Below are positions 6,499 through 16,273 of a stretch of DNA of 64,000 nt, in pieces (the first letter of the stretch is position 1; every line of letters begins with the position of its first letter). This stretch comes from Acidobacteriota bacterium (lineage in GTDB: Bacteria > Acidobacteriota > Blastocatellia > Pyrinomonadales > Pyrinomonadaceae), in the NCBI GenBank assembly GCA_018269075.1, contig JAFDVJ010000011.1, positions 37,146 through 101,145 on the forward strand, read 5' to 3'. The notes below the pieces were generated by a model. It searched no databases. It saw only the letters and a program-made list of their open reading frames with translations, and was not told the origin of the DNA. The translations under genes were made by a program, and so were the position numbers.

Positions 6499-9144
6499 TT
6501 AGGGCCCGGCGATTTCGAATGTCCGGCCGGCGACCGAGAATTTGCCGGTGACGCCGCTCGCAAAGCCGGGCTGGCCGCCGCCGACGCCGACCGTGAAATC
6601 GCCGGGTTCGATGACGCGTTTGCCGTTGTCGAGAATCACCGACATCTGGCGCGGCGTGAGCGTGAACGCGACGACGCGCGATTCGTTCGGCTTCAGGTTG
6701 ATCCGTTCGACGCCCGCGAGATTGCGGAGCGGGACCGGAACGGACGCCGCCGAATCCGAGAGATAAAGTTGAACGACCTCGTCGCCCGCCGTTTTACCCG
6801 TGTTTTTGACGGTCGCCGTGACGATCAGGCTCTCGCCCGGTTTGATCCGGTTTTTCAGCTTGAGGTTCGAATATTCGAATTTCGAATAGCTCAGACCGTA
6901 GCCGAACGGGTAGAGCGGCGCGCCCTTGAAATAGCGATAGGTGCGGCCGTCCATCCGGTAATCGTCGAACGGCGGCAGATCGTCGACGGATTTGTAGAAC
7001 GTGACCGGCAGCCGGCCGGCCGGATTGTAGTCGCCGAAGATGACGTCGGCGATCGCCGTCCCGCCGAACTGGCCCGGATACCACGCGTGGATGATCGCCG
7101 GCAGGTTCTCGTTTTCCCAGTTGAGCGCGAGCGCGCTGCCGCCCATCGTCACGAGCACGACCGGTTTCCCGAGCGCCTGAATATCTTTGATGAGGTCTTC
7201 CTGCGGCTTCGGGAGCGCGATGTCGGTCCGGTCGCCGCCGCGAAAGCCTTCGGTTTTGATGTCCATTTCCTCGCCCTCGACGACCGGCGAAATGCCCATC
7301 ACCATCACGACCGCGTCCGCCTGCCGGGCCTTGTCGAGCGCGTCCTGCCGCAATCGCGCGGGCGCCGACGGCGGCGACCAGACGAGCCGCGACGAGGCGT
7401 AATGATTGGCGTTTTCGACGTATTCGACGCGGACGTCGTAGGTTTTTCCGGCGACGAAATCGAGCTCTTTCGAAAGATTTTTGGTGCGCCGGTTCTGCGT
7501 TTCTTCGATCACGGGCTGGTCGTCGAGATAGATCCGGATCGCGCCGTTGCCGCGCCAGCCGAGCTGGAACCGGCCGGTTTCGGGCGCGGTCAGCCGGCCC
7601 GTCCAGCGAACGGAGAAATTGTCGACGACGACTTCTTTGGCCGGACTCAGCGAGCCCCAGTTGAAATCGACGCGCGCGTCGGTGCGGACGAGCGCCGGCG
7701 GGCCGGAAAAATCGCGGTTGTTGAAATATTCGGCCTTCAGACCTTTCAGATTTCCGTTCGCGAGCGCGTCTTCCGCAATCGGCTCGAAGTTGATGCCGGT
7801 CGGATACATCCCTTGCGAATAAAGGACTTTCGTCTGCGGCGAAACTTTTTCGCGGATGCCCTCGAGCGCGGTCACCGAGACCGACGGCTGGCCGTTGTAA
7901 TTGCCCAAAAGCACCTCCGCGTCGTTGGCGTTCGGGCCGATCACGGCGAGCGTTTTCAAATCCTTCCGGAGCGGCAGCAGGTTTTTGTCGTTTTTCAAAA
8001 GGACGAGCGATTCGCGCGCGGCCTGCAAAGAGAGCGCGTGATGCGCCGGCGTGTCGTTTTCCGAGAACGGAATCCGCGCGTATTTGACCATTTCGGGCGG
8101 GTCGAACATACCCAAACGAAAACGGATCATCATCAGATGTTTGACGGCCGCATCGATCTCTTTTTCGTCGATGAGGCCCGCTTTGACGGCCTCGCCGAGC
8201 GCTTTGTATTCCCGGCCGCAGGTCAGATCGGTGCCTTTCCGGACGGCGAGCGCGCTCGCTTCGGCCTCGGTCTTGAGGAATTTATGGCGGATGTAGATGT
8301 CGTCGATCGCGCCGCAGTCGGAAACGACGTGGCCCGTGAATTTCCATTCGCCGCGCAGGATGTCGACCAGCAGCTTGTCGCTCGCGCAGGCCGGCAGGCC
8401 GTCGAGCCGGTTGTAGGCGCACATCACGCCCGATGCTTTGCCGTCGAGGATCGTCGTCCGGAAAGCGGGCAGATAAGTCTCGCGCAGATCGCGCTCGGAA
8501 ACCCGCGCGTCGAACGTGTGGCGTTCGGGCTCGGGGCCGCTGTGAACGGCGAAATGCTTGACGGTCGAGACGACTTTCAGGTATTTCGGGTCGTCGCCCT
8601 GCAGTCCTTTGACGAACGAGGTCGCCAGTTTGCCGGTCAGAAACGGGTCTTCGCCCCACGTTTCCTGCCCGCGGCCCCAGCGCGGATCGCGAAAGATGTT
8701 GATGTTCGGGCTCCAGAACGTGAGGCCCTTGTAACGCCCGAAATCATTTTGCCGGACGGCTTCGTGATGCTTGGCGCGGGCCTCGGTCGAGATCGCGTCG
8801 GCGACCCGAAAGATCAAATTGTCGTCGAACGTCGCGGCCATCCCGATCGCCTGCGGGAAGACGGTCGCGACGCCGGCGCGCGCGACGCCGTGCAGCGCCT
8901 CGTTCCACCATTCGTATTCGGGCACGCCGAGCCGCGGGATCGCGGCGGCCGCGTTCTGCATCTGCGAGATCTTTTCTTCGAGCGTCATCCGCCCGACAAG
9001 ATCGTCGACGCGCCGCTCGAACGAAAGCTTCGGATTTCGATACGGCGGCGCGGTCTGCGCAAACGCGCCGCGCCCGGCCGGAGCGATCCCGAGGACGATC
9101 GAAAAAAGCAATAAAAAAGCGGTGAAAGAACGATGATTCTTCAT
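6499..9144 (-). CDS. GH3 glycosidase with PA14 insertion (beta-xylosidase/glucosidase)
   Basis: An 881-residue exported enzyme. Signal peptide in residues 1-30 (ending GRGAFAQ). The GH3 N-domain begins RMTLEEKISQM; the catalytic nucleophile is Asp276 in HVVSDCGAIDD, and the KHFAVHSGPE motif lines the substrate site. A PA14 domain (residues about 450-590, GLKAEYFNNRDFSG) is inserted in the C-domain, followed by a fibronectin-III-like tail (VKNTGKTAGDEVVQLYL). PA14-bearing GH3 enzymes remove terminal glucose or xylose; similarity to plant-type xylosidases and the surrounding xylan genes favour xylosidase activity. It lies 161 bp downstream of the SDR gene on the same strand but has its own promoter. 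Confidence 0.93.
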   Translation of the reverse strand: MKNHRSFTAFLLLFSIVLGIAPAGRGAFAQTAPPYRNPKLSFERRVDDLVGRMTLEEKISQMQNAAAAIPRLGVPEYEWWNEALHGVARAGVATVFPQAIGMAATFDDNLIFRVADAISTEARAKHHEAVRQNDFGRYKGLTFWSPNINIFRDPRWGRGQETWGEDPFLTGKLATSFVKGLQGDDPKYLKVVSTVKHFAVHSGPEPERHTFDARVSERDLRETYLPAFRTTILDGKASGVMCAYNRLDGLPACASDKLLVDILRGEWKFTGHVVSDCGAIDDIYIRHKFLKTEAEASALAVRKGTDLTCGREYKALGEAVKAGLIDEKEIDAAVKHLMMIRFRLGMFDPPEMVKYARIPFSENDTPAHHALSLQAARESLVLLKNDKNLLPLRKDLKTLAVIGPNANDAEVLLGNYNGQPSVSVTALEGIREKVSPQTKVLYSQGMYPTGINFEPIAEDALANGNLKGLKAEYFNNRDFSGPPALVRTDARVDFNWGSLSPAKEVVVDNFSVRWTGRLTAPETGRFQLGWRGNGAIRIYLDDQPVIEETQNRRTKNLSKELDFVAGKTYDVRVEYVENANHYASSRLVWSPPSAPARLRQDALDKARQADAVVMVMGISPVVEGEEMDIKTEGFRGGDRTDIALPKPQEDLIKDIQALGKPVVLVTMGGSALALNWENENLPAIIHAWYPGQFGGTAIADVIFGDYNPAGRLPVTFYKSVDDLPPFDDYRMDGRTYRYFKGAPLYPFGYGLSYSKFEYSNLKLKNRIKPGESLIVTATVKNTGKTAGDEVVQLYLSDSAASVPVPLRNLAGVERINLKPNESRVVAFTLTPRQMSVILDNGKRVIEPGDFTVGVGGGQPGFASGVTGKFSVAGRTFEIAGP

Positions 9145-9150
9145 AATCTT

Positions 9151-9179
9151 TTTATAAATTCCGGTTCGATGTTTGGCAA
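9151..9179 (-). promoter_or_regulatory. Promoter of the GH3 gene, predicted leaderless
   Basis: On the minus strand TTGCCA (9179-9174), a 17-bp spacer and TATAAA (9156-9151) form a good sigma-70 promoter. Transcription would begin at about 9144, the A of the ATG itself, so the mRNA should be leaderless. No Shine-Dalgarno sequence is present. Confidence 0.7.
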
Positions 9180-9278
9180 CCGCGCCGCCGGCTTCGAATT
9201 TTCAGCGATTTTCAAAAAATGCCCGATACCTGACCGGTAAACCTGACAGCAAACCACGGCGCCTCATCAAAAAAAAAT

Positions 9279-9308
9279 CCGAAATCCGAAATCCGAAATC
9301 CGAAATCA
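9279..9308. repeat. GATTTCG heptamer array at the SDR stop codon
   Basis: On the minus strand the SDR gene ends AGT TGA TTTCGG: the TGA stop (9308-9306) is the first part of about four GATTTCG units. Confidence 0.9.
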
Positions 9309-10082
9309 ACTATTGACTCCCGAAGCGAGAAAGCCGCCGTCGACGGCGATGAACTGGCCGGTGACGAACGACGCCGCGTCGGAGGCGAGAAAGACAGCCG
9401 CGCCGACGAGCTCTTCCGGGTCGCCGAAACGCTTCATCGGCGTCCGCATCAGCAATTCGCGGCCGCGTTCGGAATTGTCGAGCAGTTCCGCGTTGAGCGC
9501 GGTCCGAAAAACGCCGGGGACGAGCGCGTTGACGTTGATCCGGTCGCGGGCCCATTCGCTGCCGAGGCTCCGCGTCAGCGCGAGGACCCCCGCTTTCGAC
9601 ACGCCGTAGGCGGCGACTTCGTGAAAGGCGACGAACGACGAGAGCGACGCGATGTTGACGATCCGCCCGCGCCCGCTTTGTTTGAGCGGCCCGTAAAATT
9701 CGCGGCACGCGCGCAGCATCCCGGTCAGATTCGCGTCGAGAATCGCGTTCCAGTCGTCGTCGGTCACGTCGGCGGTCGGCCGGCGGGCCGTGACGCCGGC
9801 CGCGTTGACGAGAATGTCGACGCCGCCGAAATGCCCGCAGACGGTTTCGCGCAGGGCCTTGATCGAATCCGGCCGCGAAACGTCGACCGTCGCTTCGAGC
9901 GCCGCGCCGCCGGCCGCGCGGATCTCGCCGCAGACTTCCGCGACGAGCGGCCCGCGCCGGCCCGCCGGCACGACCCGCGCCCCGGCCCGCGCCAGACCGC
10001 GCGCGATCACGCGGCCGAGGCCCGAGGTCGCGCCGATCACGACGGCCGTCCGTCCGGTCAGATCGGTGATGTTTTCAGCCAT
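9306..10082 (-). CDS. SDR dehydrogenase, probable fructuronate/mannonate oxidoreductase
   Basis: A 258-residue classical short-chain dehydrogenase. The Rossmann glycine motif is VVIGATSGLGRVIA (residues 14-27), the NAAG motif is at about residue 92, and the catalytic Ser-Tyr-Lys set lies in NIASLSS and YGVSKAG. It ends with the usual FIAVDGGFLASG. It overlaps the uxaC-like gene by eight bases and is surely cotranslated with it. UxaC makes fructuronate, and UxuA in this locus consumes mannonate, so the missing step is reduction of fructuronate to mannonate. In Bacillus subtilis the enzyme for that step is also an SDR protein. The general family is certain; the substrate is inferred from context. 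A gluconate-type dehydrogenase is the alternative. Confidence 0.85.
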   Translation of the reverse strand: MAENITDLTGRTAVVIGATSGLGRVIARGLARAGARVVPAGRRGPLVAEVCGEIRAAGGAALEATVDVSRPDSIKALRETVCGHFGGVDILVNAAGVTARRPTADVTDDDWNAILDANLTGMLRACREFYGPLKQSGRGRIVNIASLSSFVAFHEVAAYGVSKAGVLALTRSLGSEWARDRINVNALVPGVFRTALNAELLDNSERGRELLMRTPMKRFGDPEELVGAAVFLASDAASFVTGQFIAVDGGFLASGVNS

Positions 10083-11391
10083 TGTTTTCCGCCGCGATTT
10101 CGTTCGTCAAGGGTTTGATGCATTTTTGGAAATTGCCCGCGAACAGCTGCGCGACGTCTCTTTCGATCTCTTTTTTCGTCACGAACCGCCCGCTGCCGAG
10201 CAGTTTTTCGTAGTTTTCGGCGAGCGCTTCGGCGATGATCCGCCGCGAATGCCTCCATTTGTAGATGAGCTGTTCGAGCACCCGCGCGTCCGAATGCTGC
10301 GGGATAAAGCTCGTCCCGAGAAGCTCGATCCGCTCGCGCGTGATTTCGCCGACGATCGACGGATTGTTCAGAAACCACCAGCAGCCGAACGGCATCAGGT
10401 TGCTGAATTTACGCGCCGAAACGCAGAGCTCGTGCTGGTTTTCGCGCGCCAGGAACGTCGCCAGAAAACGGACGCCGGGGTTTTCCGCGCAGAGCTTTTC
10501 GAGCGATTTGACGTCCGCGCGCCCGACGCCGTCGCCGGCCGCCCGGAGCGCCGGATTGACGCCGCGCCGCACGCCGACCATCAGCGCGAACGGCAGCCCG
10601 TGTTCTGCGGCCGTCGGCAGAACCACCTCTCGAATCAGCCGGTTGCGCGCGTCGTCGGCAAAGTAGCCGAAATCGTCGGGCAGCGAAACCGCCATATAGA
10701 GCGGCTTCATTTTCGCGATCCAGCGGTCGAGAAAACGACGGGTCTCGCAAATCGATTCGGCGGATAATTCCGGATCGACGGCAAAGCCCGCTTCGCTGAT
10801 CGCGCGGGCGGCCGCGGCCCAGTCGTTGAGGATCCGGTCCATCCGGAGCGCGGCGTGAAACCGCGAATTCGGCGGAAGCTGCCGGTCCCAGATTTTCGTT
10901 TCCTGCGGATCGAGCGGGTCGTTGGTCATCACGACGTCGCCGACGCCGGCGATCTCGAAGATCCGGCCGACGTGCGCGACCGGCTCCTGCGCTTCGAAAA
11001 AACGGCGGATTTCTTCGAGATCGGTCGTGTTCGGATCGATCCCGAGCGCGTTCAGAACGGTCAGCACGCCGATCGACGCCTCCGAGAGCGGCGTGTTTTC
11101 GACGAACAGGGTCCGCCAGACGAGCGCGGCGCGCTCTTTCTTGGTCAGACTCCAGAATTGTTCGGGCCGGACGTCGGCGTAGCGAAACATCTCGGCGACG
11201 AGATAGTGATAGGTCAGCAATTCGTCGATGCCGTAGAGATTGAGGCCTTCGAATTCCGGCGCGTAAAGGTGCGTGTGAATGTCGATCACCGGCGTCTGAT
11301 CGACGACTTCCTCGACGCACCGCCGGAGCGCCGCCCGCTCGGTCAGATAAGCCGGATTGCCGTTCCGTTTGACTGCGATGTTGTTGATCAT
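10075..11391 (-). CDS. uxaC: Glucuronate isomerase
   Basis: A 438-residue amidohydrolase-fold isomerase. The metal motif IDIHTHLY lies at residues 36-43, and the C-terminal signature GCWWFLNNPSIVGEITRERI and SFIPQHSDARVLEQLIYKW is diagnostic for UxaC. It converts D-glucuronate to D-fructuronate (or galacturonate to tagaturonate) in the cytoplasm, using the uronic acid released by the GH67 enzyme encoded just upstream. It sits in a minus-strand operon between the alpha-glucuronidase gene (43-bp gap) and the SDR gene (8-bp overlap). It is slightly shorter than the usual 465-470 residues without losing recognisable motifs. Confidence 0.93.
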   Translation of the reverse strand: MINNIAVKRNGNPAYLTERAALRRCVEEVVDQTPVIDIHTHLYAPEFEGLNLYGIDELLTYHYLVAEMFRYADVRPEQFWSLTKKERAALVWRTLFVENTPLSEASIGVLTVLNALGIDPNTTDLEEIRRFFEAQEPVAHVGRIFEIAGVGDVVMTNDPLDPQETKIWDRQLPPNSRFHAALRMDRILNDWAAAARAISEAGFAVDPELSAESICETRRFLDRWIAKMKPLYMAVSLPDDFGYFADDARNRLIREVVLPTAAEHGLPFALMVGVRRGVNPALRAAGDGVGRADVKSLEKLCAENPGVRFLATFLARENQHELCVSARKFSNLMPFGCWWFLNNPSIVGEITRERIELLGTSFIPQHSDARVLEQLIYKWRHSRRIIAEALAENYEKLLGSGRFVTKKEIERDVAQLFAGNFQKCIKPLTNEIAAENNG

Positions 11392-11434
11392 AAAAACCTC
11401 GATTAAATAATAACCCCTGACTCCTTTCGACCGC

Positions 11435-13624
11435 TTATTTGTGATTCTCGTCGAAGCTTCCGATGCCGCGCGCGAAATCGTCGAGCAGGTCGATCTTTTT
11501 ATATTCTTCGAGCGTCCGCGCCGGTTTTTCGACGCCGGCCGGCAGCGGCAGCTTTGAAAATGTCTGGAAATAGCTGAGACTCGCGTCCTTCCACCAGACG
11601 GCGTCGCGCTCCTGGATCGCGAGCTTGCGGGCGACGGCCCGAAAACGCTCGTCGTCGATCGCGCCCTTCACGGCGTCCCATTCACGGCGGGCGTTCCGCG
11701 CCCAGTCGACACCGCGCTGGTAGCGGAGCGCGAGCTCGTCCCACAGCGTCCGGCCCGAACGCATCCGGTAGGTCCACGGGACGTGGTGAAACCAGAGCAG
11801 ATATTTGTCGGGCACCGTTTTCAGGTTCGAAAACTCGTCGCGGACCGGCGGAAAATACTGGCTGACCGTGTCGCTGCCGGTCTTCGTCCGGTCAAAGCCG
11901 ATGCCGTCGGCCGCCGCCTTATTGAAATAGGTCGGGTTCCAGTCGTCGCGGCTGTAGGAATTCCACCACGGCGCGGGGCCGTAATGATGGCCGCCCCACA
12001 TCTGGTGATGAAGGCCGAGCGGCGTCATATAATCGACCAGCGCCTCGCGCGAGCCGAGCATCAGTCGGGCGATCCGCGCGACCGCCGCCGGTTCGCGCGT
12101 GAGCGTCATTTTGATCCATTCGCCGGCGATTGCGGCCGGCGAAAGCTCGTGGTTCCACGCCAGCCGGCCGAACGCGTACCAGTTGGCCTGCAGAAAATCG
12201 TGGCCGGTCCAGTTGCGGTCCGAGCCCGTGTTGGCGACGCCGGCGACGGCCGTCAGCTTCTGACGGAAAAGACTGCCGTCGGCGACGCGCGCGACGGTCG
12301 AGCCGCGGCCCTTCGCGTAGGTGTCGGACGAAAGCACCTCGCGCCACATTTCGGCGAGAAAGACGAGATGGTTCGAAAAGCCGAGATATTCCTGCGTGAT
12401 CTGAAATTCGGGCATCACCTGCGTCTTGGGCATCGCGCCGAAAAGCGGGTGAAACGGCTCGCGCGGCTGGAAATCGACGGGCCCGTTCTTGACCTGCAGG
12501 AGCGCGTTCGGTGCGAATTTGCCGTCGAACGGCCGGAGATTCTCGTAGGCCGCGCCGGCGCGGTCGTAGCCGGGCTTCATATCGTAGACGAACGCCCGCC
12601 AGATGACGATGCCGCCGTGCGGCGCGACGGCCGCCGCGAGCAGGTTCGCGCCGTCGGCGTGCGTCCGGTCGTAGGTCCGCGGTCCGGGCTGGCCCTCGCT
12701 GTTGGCCTTGACGAGAAAACCGCCGAAGTCGGGGATCAGGCCGTAAATCTCGTCGGCCTTGTCGCGCCACCATTTTTTGACGCCCGCGTCGAACGGATCG
12801 GCGGTCTTCAGCCCGCCGAGCTCGATCGGCGCGGAAAAGCGGGCCGAAAGAAAAACCCTGATCCCGTAGGGCCGGAAGACGGCGGCGATCGCCGCGACCT
12901 TTTTCAAGTATTCGGCGGTTAAAATCTGTGCGCTCGCGTTGACGTTGTTGAGGACCGCGCCGTTGATCCCGACCGAGGCGTCGGCGCGCGCGTAGTCGCG
13001 CAGCCGCGGGTCGATTTTCTCAGGCAATTCGGCCCAGTTCCAGAGCGATTTGCCGGCGTAGCCGCGCTCGATCGAGCCGTCCGGGTTGTCCCAGTGGTTG
13101 AGCATCCGGAGCGCGATCTTCGGTTTTTCCGTGACGTTCAGATTCGCGATCGGCTGCAGCGTCTGGACGAGCCGCAGGAAATGAAACGCGCCGTAGAGCG
13201 CGCCGAGCTCGCTCCGGGCGGCGATCGCCGTCACGTTTTTGCCCTTGATCCTGACCGAGCGAATGACGAAGCCGTCGTCGCCGAGATCGGCGAGCGGCAG
13301 CTTCAAAGCGGCGATCGCCGGCGAATTCTGCGGCGTGCCGGCGAGCACCGCGCCGTCGTTCAATTTACCGGAAAGCGGAATTTCCGCGCCGAGCAGGCCG
13401 CCGAGGCCGGTTTTCAGCTCGTCACGGATCGCGGCGGCCGTCGCCGAATCGCCGCCGATGTCGAGCGAAGCGACGCGCGGCCGGTAGAGTGCGGCATTCC
13501 CGGCCGGCAGCGCGTCGTATCGCAGCCACAGGCGGTAACCGTCGTCGGCTTTCGTCAGAACCGACGACGACGCCAGCAGAAGCGCCGTCAAAAGAAGTGT
13601 TTGTAGCAGTTTAGCGACTCTCAT
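11435..13624 (-). CDS. Alpha-glucuronidase, GH67
   Basis: A 729-residue exported enzyme with a Sec signal peptide ([17 protein letters not shown]). GH67 signatures include the N-terminal [11 protein letters not shown], a catalytic-region Asp in [19 protein letters not shown] and a Glu in [14 protein letters not shown], as well as [11 protein letters not shown]67 enzymes release 4-O-methyl-glucuronate from the non-reducing end of xylo-oligosaccharides, so the true substrate is imported or periplasmic oligomers made by the GH10 enzyme. The start overlaps the CE4 gene stop (ATGA), which shows translational coupling. Family length and motifs are complete. Confidence 0.95.
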   Translation of the reverse strand: MRVAKLLQTLLLTALLLASSSVLTKADDGYRLWLRYDALPAGNAALYRPRVASLDIGGDSATAAAIRDELKTGLGGLLGAEIPLSGKLNDGAVLAGTPQNSPAIAALKLPLADLGDDGFVIRSVRIKGKNVTAIAARSELGALYGAFHFLRLVQTLQPIANLNVTEKPKIALRMLNHWDNPDGSIERGYAGKSLWNWAELPEKIDPRLRDYARADASVGINGAVLNNVNASAQILTAEYLKKVAAIAAVFRPYGIRVFLSARFSAPIELGGLKTADPFDAGVKKWWRDKADEIYGLIPDFGGFLVKANSEGQPGPRTYDRTHADGANLLAAAVAPHGGIVIWRAFVYDMKPGYDRAGAAYENLRPFDGKFAPNALLQVKNGPVDFQPREPFHPLFGAMPKTQVMPEFQITQEYLGFSNHLVFLAEMWREVLSSDTYAKGRGSTVARVADGSLFRQKLTAVAGVANTGSDRNWTGHDFLQANWYAFGRLAWNHELSPAAIAGEWIKMTLTREPAAVARIARLMLGSREALVDYMTPLGLHHQMWGGHHYGPAPWWNSYSRDDWNPTYFNKAAADGIGFDRTKTGSDTVSQYFPPVRDEFSNLKTVPDKYLLWFHHVPWTYRMRSGRTLWDELALRYQRGVDWARNARREWDAVKGAIDDERFRAVARKLAIQERDAVWWKDASLSYFQTFSKLPLPAGVEKPARTLEEYKKIDLLDDFARGIGSFDENHK

Positions 13625-14550
13625 TTTCCCTGATAAATCTTCTGCACGAACTCCGGCGGCCGCGGAGTCTCGAATTTTTTGCCCTTGCTCGAAGCCCAGT
13701 GACTGAGCCAGTCCGAGGTCGGCGCGTAGTTGTCGGGGAAGCGATAGATCTCGTCCCGGAGCGCCTCTTCGACGGTGACGAAGCGATAGCCTTTCCGTTT
13801 GAAAATCTCGACCAGCGCCTCGAAATTATCGGCGTTGAGCTCGTTGACGTGGAGCAGAAGAATATGTTTGACGCTCCGCCCGAACAGCTCGCCGGCGATT
13901 TTTTCGCTCGAATCGATCTTCAGGCCGACGAATTTCAGATATTCGGCCGTCACTTTTTCCTTAAAATCCCGGTCGTTTTCGTTCAGCGCCTTGGCGTACG
14001 ACGCCAGAAACATCCAGTCCAGCGTGTCCATCGTCACCGGCACGGCCGTATAGCCGCGCTCGCCGATGAATTTTCGAAACGCGTCCTCGAGCTCGCGCGT
14101 CGCGCCCATCTGCAGGAACGGATGCCGGAAATAACGGATCTTGTTCGGCTTCATCAGCATTTTCGTGACGCTCTCGCCGCGGATGAAATCGTCCTCGAAA
14201 TCCGCGAGCGAAGCGTTTTGGAAACCGAGATGCGAAAAAGTGTGGTTGCCGAGCTCGAGCCCGGCGTCGGTCCACATTTTCAGGACGGCGATCCGCGCGT
14301 CGGTCTCGTTCGGCGCGTAGAGCAGTCCTTCGTTGACGAAGCCGACCATCGGGATCCGGTTTCTTTCGACGACGGCCAAAAGTTTGGCGGTCATTTTCCG
14401 CAGACGCTCGACGCCGATCGGCGGGCCGTTGAGCGGCAGATCGTCGATCGTGAAGGCAATCTCTTTGGTTTGGGCCTGCGCGCCGGTCATAAAAACGATA
14501 ATCAACAGTAAGAACGGACAAATTTTGAAGCTTTTTCTGAACATCTGCAT
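13621..14550 (-). CDS. Polysaccharide deacetylase (NodB/CE4-like), secreted
   Basis: A 309-residue exported protein (signal peptide [14 protein letters not shown]). The NodB domain carries the metal-binding Asp-Asp in [10 protein letters not shown] and the His-containing motif [14 protein letters not shown]4 enzymes hydrolyse N- or O-acetyl groups of chitin, peptidoglycan or xylan. The operon position between the GH35-like and GH67 genes favours acetylxylan as substrate, but a cell-wall role cannot be excluded. A tail of about 100 residues follows the core domain ([18 protein letters not shown]). The 3' end overlaps the GH67 start by four bases. Confidence 0.85.
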   Translation of the reverse strand: MQMFRKSFKICPFLLLIIVFMTGAQAQTKEIAFTIDDLPLNGPPIGVERLRKMTAKLLAVVERNRIPMVGFVNEGLLYAPNETDARIAVLKMWTDAGLELGNHTFSHLGFQNASLADFEDDFIRGESVTKMLMKPNKIRYFRHPFLQMGATRELEDAFRKFIGERGYTAVPVTMDTLDWMFLASYAKALNENDRDFKEKVTAEYLKFVGLKIDSSEKIAGELFGRSVKHILLLHVNELNADNFEALVEIFKRKGYRFVTVEEALRDEIYRFPDNYAPTSDWLSHWASSKGKKFETPRPPEFVQKIYQGK

Positions 14551-14571
14551 ACGCCTGACCTTTCGGACAAA

Positions 14572-16212
14572 TTATTGGTACCGATACAATCTTACTTTTT
14601 GAATCGAAAATTTGCCCGTTTCCAGACGAATATGTCGCCCCTGATGCGTCTGGTCGCCGTTGAGCCGGCGGCCGCCGATCCAGCGGCCGTTTTCGAAGCG
14701 GCCTTCCTCGGCCGAAAGAATCCCGACGAGCGGGTCGCCCGGACCGTCGGGCTCGAAGGTCGTCACGAAGCCGGTGCCGGCGAACAGGAACTCGTCTTTG
14801 CCGAGCGCGACGACCAGCCCGCCCGCCGGCGGAACCGCCGTGTTCGGCACATTGGCCGACCGCTCGTAAGTGACGTTGAGCGCGTAGCCGTTAAAGTAAA
14901 AACGCTGCGGCTGGCGCTGCTCGGCGGTTTCGGCGAGCAGGCCGATCATCGTGTCCTTGCCCTGATTGGCGATCAGCAAAGGTTCGAGCTGTCGTAAAAC
15001 GTCGTAAGCGGCGCGGAGCGTTTCGCCGTTTTCCGGCTCGCCGTTCTCGATCGAGAACGGGCTGAAGCCGATCGCGTCGTGCGCGCCGGCCGCGTAGAGC
15101 GCGTTGACGCCGCTCATCGCGTTGAACTGGATCTCGGGAACGAACAAAGGGTTGCCCGAACGGTCGAATTTCCGCGTCCATTCGGCGTAGTTCGGAAAAT
15201 AAATGTCGGGCGCGAGAAAATCGATCTGCGGCGCGGACGCCCGCCAGACGTCGATCAGATGCGGCAGCGGGCCGGCGCTCGGATACTGGCCGGGCCGGTA
15301 ATTCGGCCGGATCAGCGCGGCGTTGACGTACATCGGCAGCGGGTATTCGGCTTTCCCGGCGGCGGCGACGCGGTTCGTGTAAAGCCCGAAATGCCACGCC
15401 ATAAAAATCTCTTCGGTGCCGGCGCCCGCGCCGAAGACCTCTTCCCACGTGCCCTTCGTTTTGAAACCATTGGCGGCCCAGACCTCGCGAAATTCGGGAA
15501 TCAGCCGTTCGCGGTTGGCCGCCAGATAATTCATCAATTCGGCCGGGACCGGACCGTTGTAAAGCCGGTCGGCGAGCGCGCTCCGGTCGCGCGCGTCGGG
15601 GATCATCCCGATCTCGTTTTCGACCTGCACGAGGATCACCGTGTTGTCGCGCCCGTCGAATTCCCGGAGATGTTTCATCAGAGCGCGAAAGGCGCGGGCG
15701 TCGGCGGCGACGTTCTCCTCGCCGAACGGCGACATTATCTCCATCCCGCGGCCGTCGCGGCCCGCGGCGCGCGGAAAGCGTTTCTGGTTCGTCTTGACCC
15801 ACGCCGGCGCGTAGCAGGACATACTGTTTTTCCACGACCCGAACCAGAGCGGGACGATTTTCAGGTTGTTTCGGCGGGCGTCTTCGATCAGCGCGTCGAC
15901 GAGCGCGAAGTCGAATTTTCCCTCCTCGGGCTCGATCAATTCCCAGTAGAACGGGACGAGCACCGTGTTGAGATTCATTTTCGCGAGTTTTTCCCAGACC
16001 GGCCGCATATATTCGACGCTCGACGAGCTGGAATTGCCGAGCTCGCCGCCGCGGATCAGAAACGGCTTGTCGCGGACGATGAGCTGCGTCGCGGAGCCCT
16101 GTTTCTGAAGACGGGGAATCGATGTCGGTTGAGCGTTAACGGCCGCCCACGCGGTAAATAGGACGATCAGAGGTAAATTACAGAAAAAAAATCCCGAAAA
16201 AATCTTTTTCAT
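14572..16212 (-). CDS. GH35/GH42-like beta-galactosidase with DUF5597-type C-domain
   Basis: A 546-residue exported enzyme. The ATG at 16212 is preferred over an upstream in-frame start because a clean signal peptide follows (MKKIFSGFFFCNLPLIVLF) and the terminator of the receptor gene lies just before it. The TIM barrel shows VLVPFYWELIEPEEGKFDF, the acid/base Glu in QVENEIGM and the nucleophile Glu in FVPEIQF. The architecture matches the GH35 branch with a DUF5597 C-terminal beta domain, known from xyloglucan or galactan side-chain removal. In this locus it may trim galactose from hemicellulose. It leads the CE4-GH67-uxaC-SDR operon. Confidence 0.85.
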   Translation of the reverse strand: MKKIFSGFFFCNLPLIVLFTAWAAVNAQPTSIPRLQKQGSATQLIVRDKPFLIRGGELGNSSSSSVEYMRPVWEKLAKMNLNTVLVPFYWELIEPEEGKFDFALVDALIEDARRNNLKIVPLWFGSWKNSMSCYAPAWVKTNQKRFPRAAGRDGRGMEIMSPFGEENVAADARAFRALMKHLREFDGRDNTVILVQVENEIGMIPDARDRSALADRLYNGPVPAELMNYLAANRERLIPEFREVWAANGFKTKGTWEEVFGAGAGTEEIFMAWHFGLYTNRVAAAGKAEYPLPMYVNAALIRPNYRPGQYPSAGPLPHLIDVWRASAPQIDFLAPDIYFPNYAEWTRKFDRSGNPLFVPEIQFNAMSGVNALYAAGAHDAIGFSPFSIENGEPENGETLRAAYDVLRQLEPLLIANQGKDTMIGLLAETAEQRQPQRFYFNGYALNVTYERSANVPNTAVPPAGGLVVALGKDEFLFAGTGFVTTFEPDGPGDPLVGILSAEEGRFENGRWIGGRRLNGDQTHQGRHIRLETGKFSIQKVRLYRYQ

Positions 16213-16227
16213 AAACGTAAGCCGACG

Positions 16228-16260
16228 AAAAAAAGAGTGCAGCCCGAAAGAGCTGCACTC
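16228..16260 (-). terminator. Rho-independent terminator of the TonB receptor gene
   Basis: On the minus strand GAGTGCAGC (16260-16252), an 8-base loop and GCTGCACTC (16243-16235) are followed by seven Ts (16234-16228). It sits 14 bp after the receptor stop, so most transcripts should stop before the GH35-like gene; read-through would give graded expression of the enzymes. Confidence 0.9.
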
Positions 16261-16273
16261 CACCCGATTCAGT

